Shown here: piece by piece, positions 1 through 8,886 of the stretch
Numbering within the stretch: position 1 is the stretch's first letter
Layout: the number at the start of each line of letters is the position of its first letter
Assembly: GCF_002210095.1 (NCBI RefSeq)
Contig: NZ_AQQR01000023.1
Span: forward strand, 1 to 57,038
Origin: Marinibacterium profundimaris
GTDB lineage: Bacteria > Pseudomonadota > Alphaproteobacteria > Rhodobacterales > Rhodobacteraceae
Reading direction: 5' to 3'
DNA length: 57,038 nt
Translations under genes and position numbers: made by a program
The notes under the pieces: generated by a model
What the model was told of the DNA's origin: nothing
Seen by the model: the letters and a program-made list of their open reading frames with translations, nothing else
The model's database searches: none

Positions 1-47
1 TCAAAGAAAATCAATGTCCTGCTGGACAACCATCATAGGAGACCCGG

Positions 48-875
48 ATGACCTACACGCGTTTTGCCTTGATGATCCTGTCATCGACCGTGATCATGTT
101 CGTGCTCATGTACCTCAACACCTATGCGCTGGAGCATGTCTTCTTCAGCGAGACACGCAGCTACATGGCCCTGGTGATGGGGGCGACGATGGCCTTCGTC
201 ATGCTGATGTTCATGGCCTCGATGTACCCGAGCCGCTCGGTGAACGCGGCGATCTTCGGCGGCAGCGTCCTGGTTTTCGCCCTGTCTCTGTGGCTGGTGC
301 GGAGCCAAGTTACCGTCGGCGGTGAAAGCTACATGCGCGCGATGATCCCGCACCATTCGATCGCCATCATGACATCCAGCCGCGCCGACATCGAGGATGC
401 GCGGGTTGCCAAGCTCGCCGACAGCATCGAGAGCGCTCAGAAGAAGGAGATCGCGGAGATGCGCGGGCTTATCGCTGATCTGGATGCGGGCCGGGTGGTG
501 ACCGAGATCTACGAGGATCCGCTGCCCGAGGTCGGGGATGTCGCCGATGCACTAGGCAATACGCTTCTGTCCGAGCTGGATCCGGCGCCGCTGACAATGC
601 AGGAGGCCGGGTCGGCAGCCCCGCAGGGCGAGACATGCGCGTTTCGCCGGACCCGCACCGAGGATCCGGTGCTGATCGCCGCCCGCGATGGCTCGGCCGC
701 GGTTATGCAGCTGAACGGGGTCATCATTCCACTGGAACCGCAGGGCGACGGCTTTGCCGCGGAGGGGTTGCGCATGCAGGTGGATCCGGTCGAGGCCGCC
801 CGGTCCGACAGCCTGCTGACCTTCGCGCTCGATCCGGGTCCACAGGCGATCTACCGGGGCTTCTGGTCTTGCTGA
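48..875 (+). CDS. DUF305-family membrane protein with C-terminal extension
   Basis: The 275-residue product has three hydrophobic segments in roughly residues 5-85, then a DUF305-type region beginning MIPHHSIAIM (about 98-107) with an E/K/D-rich helix. DUF305 is a ferritin-like helical family often found near copper and metal-handling genes; the paired His and Met residues are what suggest metal binding here. Residues after about 140 form an extra soluble segment of unknown role containing two Cys. An AGGAGA ribosome site at 40-45 supports this ATG. The gene lies just upstream of the stress sigma factor but ends before that gene's own promoter, so it is probably a separate unit. Metal binding is inferred. 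Confidence 0.8.
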   Translation: MTYTRFALMILSSTVIMFVLMYLNTYALEHVFFSETRSYMALVMGATMAFVMLMFMASMYPSRSVNAAIFGGSVLVFALSLWLVRSQVTVGGESYMRAMIPHHSIAIMTSSRADIEDARVAKLADSIESAQKKEIAEMRGLIADLDAGRVVTEIYEDPLPEVGDVADALGNTLLSELDPAPLTMQEAGSAAPQGETCAFRRTRTEDPVLIAARDGSAAVMQLNGVIIPLEPQGDGFAAEGLRMQVDPVEAARSDSLLTFALDPGPQAIYRGFWSC

Positions 876-928
876 ACGGTGGTGCGGCGGCGAAGCGCGA
901 AGAATCCGACCGTTGCGGTCGGTTATCT

Positions 929-953
929 GGAACTCTTCCGGCCCCGGGGCGTT
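929..953 (+). promoter_or_regulatory. EcfG-type promoter of the sigma factor gene
   Basis: GGAAC at 929-933, exactly 16 bases, then CGTT at 950-953. This is a perfect match to the known alphaproteobacterial EcfG consensus (GGAAC-N16/17-CGTT). It lies 27 bp upstream of the sigma factor start, so the gene is probably autoregulated. Confidence 0.8.
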
Positions 954-980
954 CCCCGGTAGGCTGATAGGGAGGTGCGC

Positions 981-1514
981 ATGACCATTCGCAACGATAT
1001 CGTGGAGCTGATCCCCGCCCTGCGCGCATATGCTTGGGTGCTGACCCGGCGTCACGAGGATGTGGACGACTTGGTACAGGACACGCTTGTCAAGGCCATC
1101 GCCAAGGTGGACAGCTTCCAGCCGGGAACCAACCTACGCGCCTGGCTAATCACAATTATGCGCAACACCTTCCTCAACGCCATCGCGCGATCCAAGCGCT
1201 CGACCACCGGGACGGAGGATTGCATCTCGACCGCGCTGTCGACTCCTGCAACGCAGGAATGGTCGGTGCGCGGCTCCGAGTTGATGCGCGCGGTGGCGCG
1301 GCTGCCGCTGCATTACCGCGAGATGCTGGTCATGGTGGTGATGATGGGCGAAAGCTATGAGACGGCGGCGCAGATCTTCGGGGTGCAAGTTGGGACGGTC
1401 AAGAGCAGGGTCAATCGCGGCCGGTCGATGGTGATCGCGGATCTGGAGCGGCGCGCGCCGAACGACCCCCTGCCCCCGCAGTTCAATACGGAACGCTCGG
1501 CCTCGCCGGACTGA
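981..1514 (+). CDS. ecfG: EcfG-like (ECF15) general stress sigma factor
   Basis: The 177-residue protein has sigma region 2 (about residues 11-65; DDLVQDTL, then DSFQPGTNLRAWLITIMRN) and region 4 (about 115-165; LPLHYREMLVMV and GTVKSRVNRGR). There is no extra C-terminal domain. The FxPGTNxxAWL signature and the autoregulatory GGAAC/CGTT promoter point to the EcfG group, which drives the general stress response and is held by NepR and released by phospho-PhyR. I chose ATG at 981 because GGAGG at 971-975 is 5 bp upstream; the in-frame GTG at 975 would overlap that site. The many matching promoters nearby make this sigma factor the likely regulator of the island. Confidence 0.85.
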   Translation: MTIRNDIVELIPALRAYAWVLTRRHEDVDDLVQDTLVKAIAKVDSFQPGTNLRAWLITIMRNTFLNAIARSKRSTTGTEDCISTALSTPATQEWSVRGSELMRAVARLPLHYREMLVMVVMMGESYETAAQIFGVQVGTVKSRVNRGRSMVIADLERRAPNDPLPPQFNTERSASPD

Positions 1515-1523
1515 ACCGGAAGG

Positions 1524-1682
1524 TCAGTGCGGCTCTTCCTTCTGGCGCAGCAGCGCCTGAAGCCGGTGGGCCAGTTCGAGAAGCCTATCCGGCGTCTCTT
1601 CGTCCCGGAGGCTTTCCAGATGGCGGCGTAATTGTTTTTCCAAGTCGTCCTGATCGACAGATTTTTGATGTACGTCGGTCAC
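1524..1682 (-). CDS. small NepR-like anti-sigma factor candidate
   Basis: A 52-residue ORF starts at GTG 1682 behind AGGAGG (1693-1698 on the opposite strand) and ends convergent with the sigma gene, 9 bp from its stop. The core, with LEKQLRRHLESL followed by TPDRLLELAHRLQALL, resembles the two-helix NepR pattern, in which a P-(D/E)-R-(F/L)-xx-LL motif joins two amphipathic helices. NepR proteins bind EcfG and are sequestered by phospho-PhyR. Location beside ecfG supports the call, but NepR is normally co-directional with ecfG or phyR, and here it is convergent. The protein is at the short end for the family. A different small helical protein remains possible. Confidence 0.55.
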   Translation of the reverse strand: MTDVHQKSVDQDDLEKQLRRHLESLRDEETPDRLLELAHRLQALLRQKEEPH

Positions 1683-1885
1683 CTCGGGCTCCCTCCTATT
1701 ATGTGCGGTCCCATACAGGTCTTACGAAGGAATGCACCGTTCGGATCAATCCAATTGCGTTTTTTTCGTAATCTTTCGCCGGGCATGCTACCCCGGCCAC
1801 GCAATTAACGCGAGACGATGCCGGGGGGCATTCGTGTCTCATGTTGCCACCATGCCTCATTCGCCATCCGGCTGGCGTAAATATC

Positions 1886-1911
1886 CCCGGCCCGCCGAGA
1901 TGCAGGCCGGG
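1886..1911 (-). terminator. possible hairpin downstream of the BON gene
   Basis: Arms CCCGGCC (1886-1892) and GGCCGGG (1905-1911) form a 7-bp perfect stem with a 12-base loop. It lies 31 bp beyond the stop of the leftward BON-domain gene. A short AT-rich stretch follows in both directions but there is no real T-run. A second small stem (1921-1933, GTGCC/GGCAC) abuts the stop. The rest of 1683-1941 shows nothing recognisable. Confidence 0.35.
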
Positions 1912-1941
1912 ATTTTCGTTGTGCCTTCGGCACCCGCTGGT

Positions 1942-2556
1942 TCACGCTTGAGCGGTCTGGATGCGCAGGTTGTTCTGCACGTGGAGGACGCCCGTGACCC
2001 TGTCAGCGCAATCCTCGGCGCAGCGCTTGGCCTGGCGCGAAGACACCGTGCCGTCGAGCGTGATCTCCCGATCATGCACGCTCACCGAAATGTCACTGGC
2101 ATCGACACGGGGATGTTCGGTCAGGTGGTCGTTCACGTCTTCCTCGATCCGGGCATCCGAGCGCACGTAGCCCTTTGGCCCGCGACCGCGATGATCGGCC
2201 TCGCGCCGCGCGGTTGCATCTTCGTCGCCGAACCACGAGGCGATCTCGTCTCCGGCACGGTCCATGAAATCGCGCTCATGGCTGCCGTCCTGGCCTCGGT
2301 ACTGGCCCGCATACTGGCCCCGATACCGACCGCGCGGATCAGCCCACGGTGCGCCCTGGGGCGATTGCCGGTCATGGCCCGGGGGCAACGGCCAGCCGTA
2401 TCCCATACCGCCCATCGGACCTGCGGCAAAGCCGTAGGGATCGGGCCAGAACCCGGGGTCGACGGGCTCGTCGCGATGCCGTTGGCGGGGGGCGTTGCGC
2501 CGCGCAAGTTCCTCGCGGGCTTCCTCTTCGGTCATGTTGTCGAAACGTCTGGACAT
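1942..2556 (-). CDS. BON-domain protein with Gly/Arg/Asp-rich linker
   Basis: The 204-residue protein has a charged N-terminus, a Gly/Pro/Arg/Tyr-rich middle (about 30-95, with repeated RGQYxGQY-like units), a SWFGDED motif (about 108-114), and a C-terminal BON domain (about 130-200; VRSDARIEEDVNDHL, then DGTVSSRQAKRCAED). BON domains bind membranes or phospholipids and occur in osmotic-stress proteins such as OsmY. The SWFGDED-plus-BON layout is a recurrent stress-protein type in alphaproteobacteria. No signal peptide is visible. GGAGGAGA lies directly upstream of the ATG, and an EcfG-type promoter lies about 50 bp upstream, which fits induction by the sigma factor at 981. Confidence 0.8.
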   Translation of the reverse strand: MSRRFDNMTEEEAREELARRNAPRQRHRDEPVDPGFWPDPYGFAAGPMGGMGYGWPLPPGHDRQSPQGAPWADPRGRYRGQYAGQYRGQDGSHERDFMDRAGDEIASWFGDEDATARREADHRGRGPKGYVRSDARIEEDVNDHLTEHPRVDASDISVSVHDREITLDGTVSSRQAKRCAEDCADRVTGVLHVQNNLRIQTAQA

Positions 2557-2605
2557 GGTCTCCTCCTTTCAGCCGGTTTCAATGCCGGCCGTCTGATACC
2601 AAGGA

Positions 2606-2631
2606 AACAAGCGCATGCCGCACAATGTTCC
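2606..2631 (-). promoter_or_regulatory. EcfG-type promoter for the BON gene
   Basis: On the minus strand GGAAC (2631-2627) is followed after 17 bases by TGTT (2609-2606). Only the first -10 base differs from CGTT, and the same TGTT variant recurs at seven other sites in the window. It lies about 50 bp upstream of the start at 2556. Confidence 0.65.
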
Positions 2632-2673
2632 AGCGTCTCAGGAAGCTGTGAGCGGGTCCGGCGGCCGGGGATC

Positions 2674-3067
2674 TCAGTCCGGACCCGACCCGTCGGCGAG
2701 CCCGGCCAGAAGTGCGCGCAGGTGCGCCTCGTTCACGGGTTTGCGCAGATGCGGCGCTTCGCGGATCAGCGCGTGATCGGCATAGCGCGAGGGATCGTAG
2801 CCGGTAAGAAAGAGGAAGGGCCGCCTGCCCGTGCAGCATCTGGGCGATCGGCAGGCTGGTGTCGTCGCGCCCGAGGTTGACGTCCAGTATGGCGAGATTG
2901 GGGGGATCCTTTTCAATGGCCGCTATGGCCTTTGACGACGACGCGTGCGGCCCGTCGACGACATAGCCCCATTCCTCCAGGAACATCGCGAGATCCATGC
3001 CGATCAGGAACTCGTCCTCGACCAGCAGGACCCGGGTAGAAGCGGTGTCGCCTGAATTGGCGGGCAA
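2674..3067 (-). pseudogene. single-domain response regulator, frameshifted
   Basis: The N-terminal part reads as a receiver domain (VLLVEDEFLIGMDLA, phospho-acceptor Asp in LAILDVNLG) up to about position 2830. The remainder of the receiver (FLFLTGYDPSRYADH, then RKPVNEAHLRALL with the conserved Lys-Pro) continues in a different frame to a stop at 2674. One extra base near 2821-2832, next to a CAGGCGGCCC stretch, would explain it. Joined, the two parts give a complete receiver of about 130 residues with no output domain, the type that partners with HWE kinases. It sits 13 bp downstream of the HWE kinase pseudogene, in the same direction. A sequencing error cannot be excluded. Confidence 0.75.
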
Positions 3068-3080
3068 TGGATTTCCCTGT

Positions 3081-6000
3081 TCATTCCGCGCCCGGGCGGC
3101 GTTCGATCACGCATTCCAGGCCCGTGCTTTTGTAGACAAGCCGGATGTCGGCATTTAGTTCCCGCGCCAGAAGCGTTTCGATCAAAAAAGTTCCGAAACC
3201 CTGACGCTCCGGCGGCCGCACCTCCGGCCCATCCAACTCCGTCCAGCTCAGCCGCGCCAGGTCGCCGTCGTCCGCGCGGACATGGACCTCGACCTGCCCG
3301 ACTCCATTCCGAAAGGCCCCATACTTCGTGGCGTTCGAGGCCAACTCGTGAAGCGCCAGCCCGAAGGAGAGGGCGGTGGTGGGATCCAGCAGCAGATCGT
3401 CGCCGAAATAGGTGAAGCGGCCGTCGCCGGGCTCGACGAAGGGCGCCGTCTCGGCCTCGGCCAGCGCGCGCAGGCCCTGCCCGGCCCAGTCGCGGCGGGT
3501 TAGTGCATCATGGGTCCGCGAGATCGCCGCCAGCCGGTCGGCCAGGCTGCGCGCCATAGCCTCGGGCGATTCCGCCGTGCGGGCGGTGAACCGCGCCACC
3601 GCCTGCGCCGTGGCAAGGCTGTTTTTCACCCGGTGCTCGAGCTCGGCCAGCAGGATGTCCTTGCGCTCTTCGGCGCGCACGCGCTCGGTCACGTCGATCG
3701 CCGACGGCAGGATCTCGGTGACCTTGCCAGCCTCGTCGGTGAGCGGCACCAGCTGCAGATCGATCACGATGATCTCGCCTCCAGCCATGCGCGATGGCAC
3801 GTCATAGCGCACCGTCTCTCCCGCCGCGGCCCGGGCGATGGCGTCTTTCAGTCCCTCCTGAACCTCCGCACTGAAGGTCCACCACCAGCAATCCCAGAAC
3901 TTCTTTCCGATCACGCCCTCGCGCGTCAGCCCGCCGTGCCCGAGCGCCACCGCATTCGCCTCGGTCAGCGTTCCGTCGGGATCGAGCATGCCGACGAAGG
4001 CGCTCAAACCGTCCTGTAGCCGTTGCAGCCGCTTGCGATGCTCGGCATCGCGCTGCTGGGCGAGGATCTGGTCGGTCACGTCAACGGAAAAGCTGATCAC
4101 GCCCTCGACATTCCCGCGCGAGTCGAACCAGGGCTCCAGCACGCTGCGGAAGATTATGCGCTTGCCGGTCTCGGCGCGGTCGGGCATCACCGCGTCGAGC
4201 AGCACCATCTCGTTCGATACCCCGGACTTGTATGCGTCCAGCAACCGCTGCAGCAATTCGCTGCCCTGCAGCTCCGGCATGGCCACCTCGATCGCTTGGC
4301 CAAGGATCTCGCGCTCGCCGATATCGTGCTGGTTGGCGGGGTTGGAATACGTCGTGATCAGCTCCGGCCCCTCGTGCATCGAGATCGAGACCGGCGCCTT
4401 GTCGAAGATGCGCCGGAGCCGGGCCTCGCTCTCGGCGATCCGGCGCTCCAGTTCGCGCTCATTGGTCACCTCACGCACGCAGCCGCCGATGGCAAAGACC
4501 GTTTCGCCATCCATCACCGGGTAGAAATCGACCTGCCCCTCGCGGACGCGCCCCGGCTCGGCCGGCGTCTCAGAGCGGACCGTGATCCCGCGCACCGCCT
4601 CTCCGGTAACGAAGACCCGCTCCTGCAACTCGGCGATCTCTGCGTGAACGGCGGGAACCATGTCGGCCTGGCGCTGGCCGATATGATCCTCTACCGAATG
4701 GCCGTTGGCCGCCAACTCGTTGTTGATGCGCAGGTATCGCAGGTCTCGGTCCAGCAGGTTGAGCCCGATCGGCGCGGTATCGTAGAGCTGTTCGAGTTCG
4801 GCGTATTGCTCCCGCAGGATCCGCGCGTTCCTTTCGAGCTGGCGCTCGTTGCGCTTGCGATGCGTGATGTTAACGAAGGTGATGATCACGCCGTCCAGCC
4901 GGTTGTCCACCGTGCGATAGGGGCGCGTCCGGGCGATGAAGGTCTCGTCGGTCGCCGCCACCCTGACCTCGCGTTCGATGGGGCGGAGCGAGCGGTGAAC
5001 GGCGGCGGAATCCTCCTTCATCTCGGGATAGTCGACCTTGCTCGCCAGATCGTGGATCGAGCGGCCGATATCACGCTCCTGCACGCCGAACAGCCGGGTC
5101 AGCTCGGGGGTGAAGAGGCGCACGCATCCGGCCGCGTCGATGAACAGCGTGGCGATGTCGGTGCTTTCGAGCAGGTTCTTCAGATCGCTGTTGGCGCGGG
5201 CGAGCTGGCGATTGTTCTCGGTCAACTCGGCGTTGATCGTCTCCAGCTCCTCGTTGATCGACTGGAGCTCCTCGCGACTGGTCTCGAGTTCTTCGTTGGA
5301 GGTCTGCAGCTCCTCGTTCATGCTGAGCAGCTCCTCGTTGGCGCTGCGCAGCTCCTGTTCGGTCGTCTCGCAATCCCGTTCGAGCGCGGCCAGCCGCTTG
5401 CGGGTGAGGATCAGCTCCCGTTCGTAACCGGCCTCGCGCCGGCCGCCGAATTCCGCGGCGAGGTCCTCGGCATTGCCCTGCCGCACCTCGGTCAGCGACA
5501 GCAGCATCAGATCACTATCGCTGCTGAAGGGCGTGACCGCCACGTCGAAGAGCAGCGGGGTGTCGCCCCGCTCGACCGCGACGTTGAGTATCTCCGCTTC
5601 GAGCCCAGTCTCCCGTGCTTCGACAAGGGCCGATTTCGCCGGCAGGCGCAGGTCCTTGGTCAGGAAATCTCCCAGAGCGATGCTGGTGGTTCCCCTCGCA
5701 GGCTTCACCAGAGCGGTCATCGCCTCCGAGACATAGACGACCTCATCATGGCGGTTGACCAAGGCGAAGGGCGCGGCGCGGTGCTGCAGGAAGAGCTGTT
5801 CGGCCTGGGCCTCCATGCTGTCGGCGGGTCTGGTGTGCGCCGCCGTGACCCCGACGGCGGCCGGGAGCCGGTCACCGAATGCTGCGGTAGGCTGTGGGAA
5901 ATGGCCGAAAAACCAGGCGGGGCCTGATCGTCGCGCTGGAACAGCCTTGACGGGCGGTCGAGCGTCCGAAAATACCGTTCGCTGCGGCCCAGCGTTTCGG

Positions 6001-7263
6001 AGGGGCCCAGCCACAGAAACCCGCCCGGGTTCAGCCCGTAATGGAACCGCGGCAGAATGGTCTCCTGGCTGTCGGCGTTGAGATAGATCATCACATTGCG
6101 GCAGGAGACCAGATCGAGCTTCGAGAAGGGCGGATCCTGCAGCAGGTTGTGCGGAGCAAAGACGCACATTTCGCGCAGCTCCGAATTCACCTGCCACACC
6201 GCGCCCGCTGCCGCCAGGGACTTTTCGCGCCGTTCCTCGGTCAGCCCCTCGATGGAGGCCTCGGTATAGCGCCCAGACCGCGCCTGGCGCAGCGCGTCGA
6301 TGTCGATATCGGTCCCGAAGATCTTCCAGGGCCGGGTATCGCCCGTGCTCTGGCGCATCTCGGCCACGAGAATGGCCAGCGAGAACACTTCCTCGCCCGT
6401 CGAACAGCCGGGCACCCAGATGCGGAAACCACTCTGATCGATGTCGAGCAGAGGCCGCAGGACCTTGGCTTGCAGGCTCTCGAAGACTTCGGGATCCCGG
6501 AAGAACTGGGTCACGCCGATCAGGAAGTCCTGCATCAGCAGCTGCCGTTCCTCGGGCTTCTGGTCGAGGGTGCGCAGATAGCCCTCGATCGAGCTTTGCC
6601 GCAGCAGCGACATGCGCCGCGCAATGCGGCGGATCAGGGTGCCGGGCTTGTAGCCGGAAAAGGAATTGCCGGCCTCTTCTTCCAGCCGGCCGAGCACATC
6701 GCCGAGCTGCGCCTCGTTCTGTTCGAGCAGATGATCGCGGCCGACGCGCTCTTCCAGGTCGCGCCGGTGATCAACGATGTCCAGGATCCGCGCGGGCATG
6801 TCCTGCGGCTTTCCTGCACCAGAGCGATGCCGCCGCGCATCTTGATCGCCCGCACGCCCATCGTCCCGTCCGATCCCGTGCCCGAAAGGACCGCGGCAAA
6901 GGCCCGCCGCCCTGCCGTATCGGCCAGGGACCGGAAGAACCGGTCGATCGGCGTGCGCACGCCTTCCTCGCGGTCGCGGTCCTCAAGCCGGAACCGGCCC
7001 GCCTCGATGGTCAGAAACCGGCCGGGCGGAATGATGAAGACGTGATCCGGCTCGATTGTGCCGCCATCCTCGATCTGGGTGACCTGCACCGGCGTATGGG
7101 CCCGCAGGAGCTTGTCCATGAGCGAGGGCTGGTCCGGCGAGAGATGCTGCACCACCACGCAGGCAAGGCCGCTGTCATTCGGCAGGGCCTGCACGAACTC
7201 CTGCAATGCCTCGAGCCCGCCAGCGGAGGCGACGATCCCCACGATAGGCGGCAATTTGGGCAT
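3081..7263 (-). pseudogene. CheB-CheR-PAS-HWE histidine kinase, broken
   Basis: Domains read in order across three frames. CheB methylesterase runs from ATG 7263 (IVGIVASAGGLEALQEF, VVVQHLSPDQPSLMDKL, LSGTGSDGTMGVRAIK). CheR methyltransferase follows from about 6800 (RRIARRMSLL, FFRDPEVF, WVPGCSTGEEVFSLA, LVSCRNVMIYL). Then come a Glu-rich coiled coil (about 5170-5400), about four PAS domains, and an HWE kinase (EHRVKN H-box; SFGLALHELASNATKYGA N-box). CheB joins CheR out of frame near 6808, and the family's usual CheB end and linker (the MPRSAIATGLVD-type stretch) is missing. CheR joins the PAS part out of frame between about 5880 and 5930. The intact form would be a hybrid stress sensor; here only the PAS-HWE part (about 900 residues) stays open. 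Confidence 0.8.
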
Positions 7264-7419
7264 CGTACATCCTCTCCCAGAGCTGATCTTGTCCCGATCC
7301 TGCTTTGGTGGCAGGGACGCGTTCACGCCTCGGGTCTCAGGCCAAACAGCCGGCTGATCGATTGCGACCGGCCGAAGTTTGAAGTTAATGTGGTGGAAAG
7401 AAAAATCTAGGGTTTGAAT

Positions 7420-8886
7420 ATGATGGGAGACGGATCGTCCCCCCCGACCGCCAACCCTCTCGGGACCGGTGTCGAAGGGTTTGACGATATTCTCAACGGC
7501 GGGCTCCCCGCCGGCCATGTCTACATGGTGAGTGGCGCGCCCGGGACCGGCAAGACCACGCTCGGGCTCCAGTTCCTGCTGGCCGGCCGGGCCGCGGGAT
7601 CCTCGCGCGGCATGCTGTACCTCACGCTCTCGCAGACAGCCGAGGAATTGCGTGGCGTGGCCCGGTCCCACGGCTTCGATCTCAGCGGGATCAACATTGT
7701 CGATCTTCTCGCGGACGAGATCCGCGACATCGGGAATGCGCAAAGCGTATTGCACAGCTCCGAAGAGGAGCTGGCGGGCCTCATTACCGCGATCGAGACG
7801 GCCGTCGCGACCCATGATCCCGAGCGGATCGTCATAGATGGCCTGTCCGAGATACGGCTCGTCAGCAGTTCGCTGCTGCGCTTCCGGCGCAGCCTGCTGG
7901 GCCTGAAGGTCCGGCTGAGCGAGCGCGAGACCACGGTGATGATGATCGACGGATTCGACGACGAGGACATGACCAAGACGGCCGAACTCATCGCCCACGG
8001 CGCCATCCGCATGGACTGGCAGGCGCCGGATTACGGCGTGGCCCATCGGCGCGTCCAGGTCATCAAGATGCGCGGCGCGGCGTTCGTGGAGGGCTTTCAC
8101 GACATGCGCATCGCCACGGGTGGGCTGGAAGTCTCGCCGCGCTTGGTGCCGCCGTCGCAGCCGGTCGATATCGACGACTGGGAGCTGCGTTCGGGTGTCG
8201 AGGCGCTCGACGACCTCTGCGGCGGCGGTCTGCCCGGCAACGGAACGACGCTGATCTCCGGCAGCACAGGCGCCGGCAAGTCGATCCTCTGCACCATCTA
8301 CGCGCGCCAGACGGCCCTGCGCGGGCACCGGGCGTCGGTCTTCCTGTTCGAGGAGATGCAGGAGGATTTCGTGAAGCGCTCGCGTTCCCTGAATATGGGG
8401 CTCGACGAGCCGGAAATAGCCGAGCGCTGCAAGCTGGTTCATATCGACCCGGCCGAGCTGTCGCCGGGCGAAGTCTTTGACCGGATCGTCCACGAGGTCG
8501 AGGCCGGCACCCGGCTGGTGATCCTCGATAGCCTCACCGGCTTCTTCCACGCGCTGCCCGAAGGGCGTGGCATGCTTGTGCAGTTCAACGCGATCCTCAA
8601 CTATCTCAAGCGCCAGAAGGTCGCCGTCCTGATGACGCGCAACATCTCCGGCACCGGCCCGGAAGAAGCGAGTACCATGGATCTCGACGTCAGCTTCGTC
8701 GCCGACAACCTGATCCGGATGCGGCAGATCCAGACCGGGGGCCAGATCGAGCGGGTGATCTCTGTCGCCAAGAAGCGCTATGGCGCGCATTCCCGCGAAG
8801 TGCGCCGGATGCGGATCGAAGCCGGGGGCGTGACGCTCGAAGCCTATGCCGGGGATCCGCCGGCCATGACCCGCGGCGATGGCTGA
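7420..8886 (+). CDS. KaiC-like tandem RecA-fold ATPase
   Basis: The protein has two KaiC-type RecA domains. The first (about residues 14-245) has Walker A GAPGTGKTT at 39-47 and a Walker B-like RIVIDGLSE. The second (about 255-480) has Walker A SGSTGAGKS near 281-289 and Walker B RLVILDSLTGF. The paired glutamates needed for KaiC hydrolysis are present in the second domain (LFEEMQED), but the matching spot in the first reads TLSQTAEE, so the first may bind but not turn over ATP. No kaiA or kaiB is present. Such KaiC homologues are linked to stress signalling and usually sit with histidine kinases. The kinase gene behind it overlaps by 8 bp. The start is uncertain (ATG 7420 or 7423; TTG 7414 is also open). 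Confidence 0.8.
   Translation: MMGDGSSPPTANPLGTGVEGFDDILNGGLPAGHVYMVSGAPGTGKTTLGLQFLLAGRAAGSSRGMLYLTLSQTAEELRGVARSHGFDLSGINIVDLLADEIRDIGNAQSVLHSSEEELAGLITAIETAVATHDPERIVIDGLSEIRLVSSSLLRFRRSLLGLKVRLSERETTVMMIDGFDDEDMTKTAELIAHGAIRMDWQAPDYGVAHRRVQVIKMRGAAFVEGFHDMRIATGGLEVSPRLVPPSQPVDIDDWELRSGVEALDDLCGGGLPGNGTTLISGSTGAGKSILCTIYARQTALRGHRASVFLFEEMQEDFVKRSRSLNMGLDEPEIAERCKLVHIDPAELSPGEVFDRIVHEVEAGTRLVILDSLTGFFHALPEGRGMLVQFNAILNYLKRQKVAVLMTRNISGTGPEEASTMDLDVSFVADNLIRMRQIQTGGQIERVISVAKKRYGAHSREVRRMRIEAGGVTLEAYAGDPPAMTRGDG

Noticed and set aside
1732-2880. 382-codon open frame on the plus strand
   Set aside because: It is antisense to the BON protein and the response regulator and has no recognisable domain.
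4023-5927. 634-codon open frame on the plus strand
   Set aside because: It is antisense to the PAS/HWE kinase, which has clear domain motifs. Such long antisense frames are common in high-GC DNA, and this one shows no family motif or ribosome site.
7420-8886. a true circadian clock
   Set aside because: No kaiA or kaiB is in the window, and the first-domain catalytic Glu pair is not conserved. A signalling ATPase is the simpler reading.
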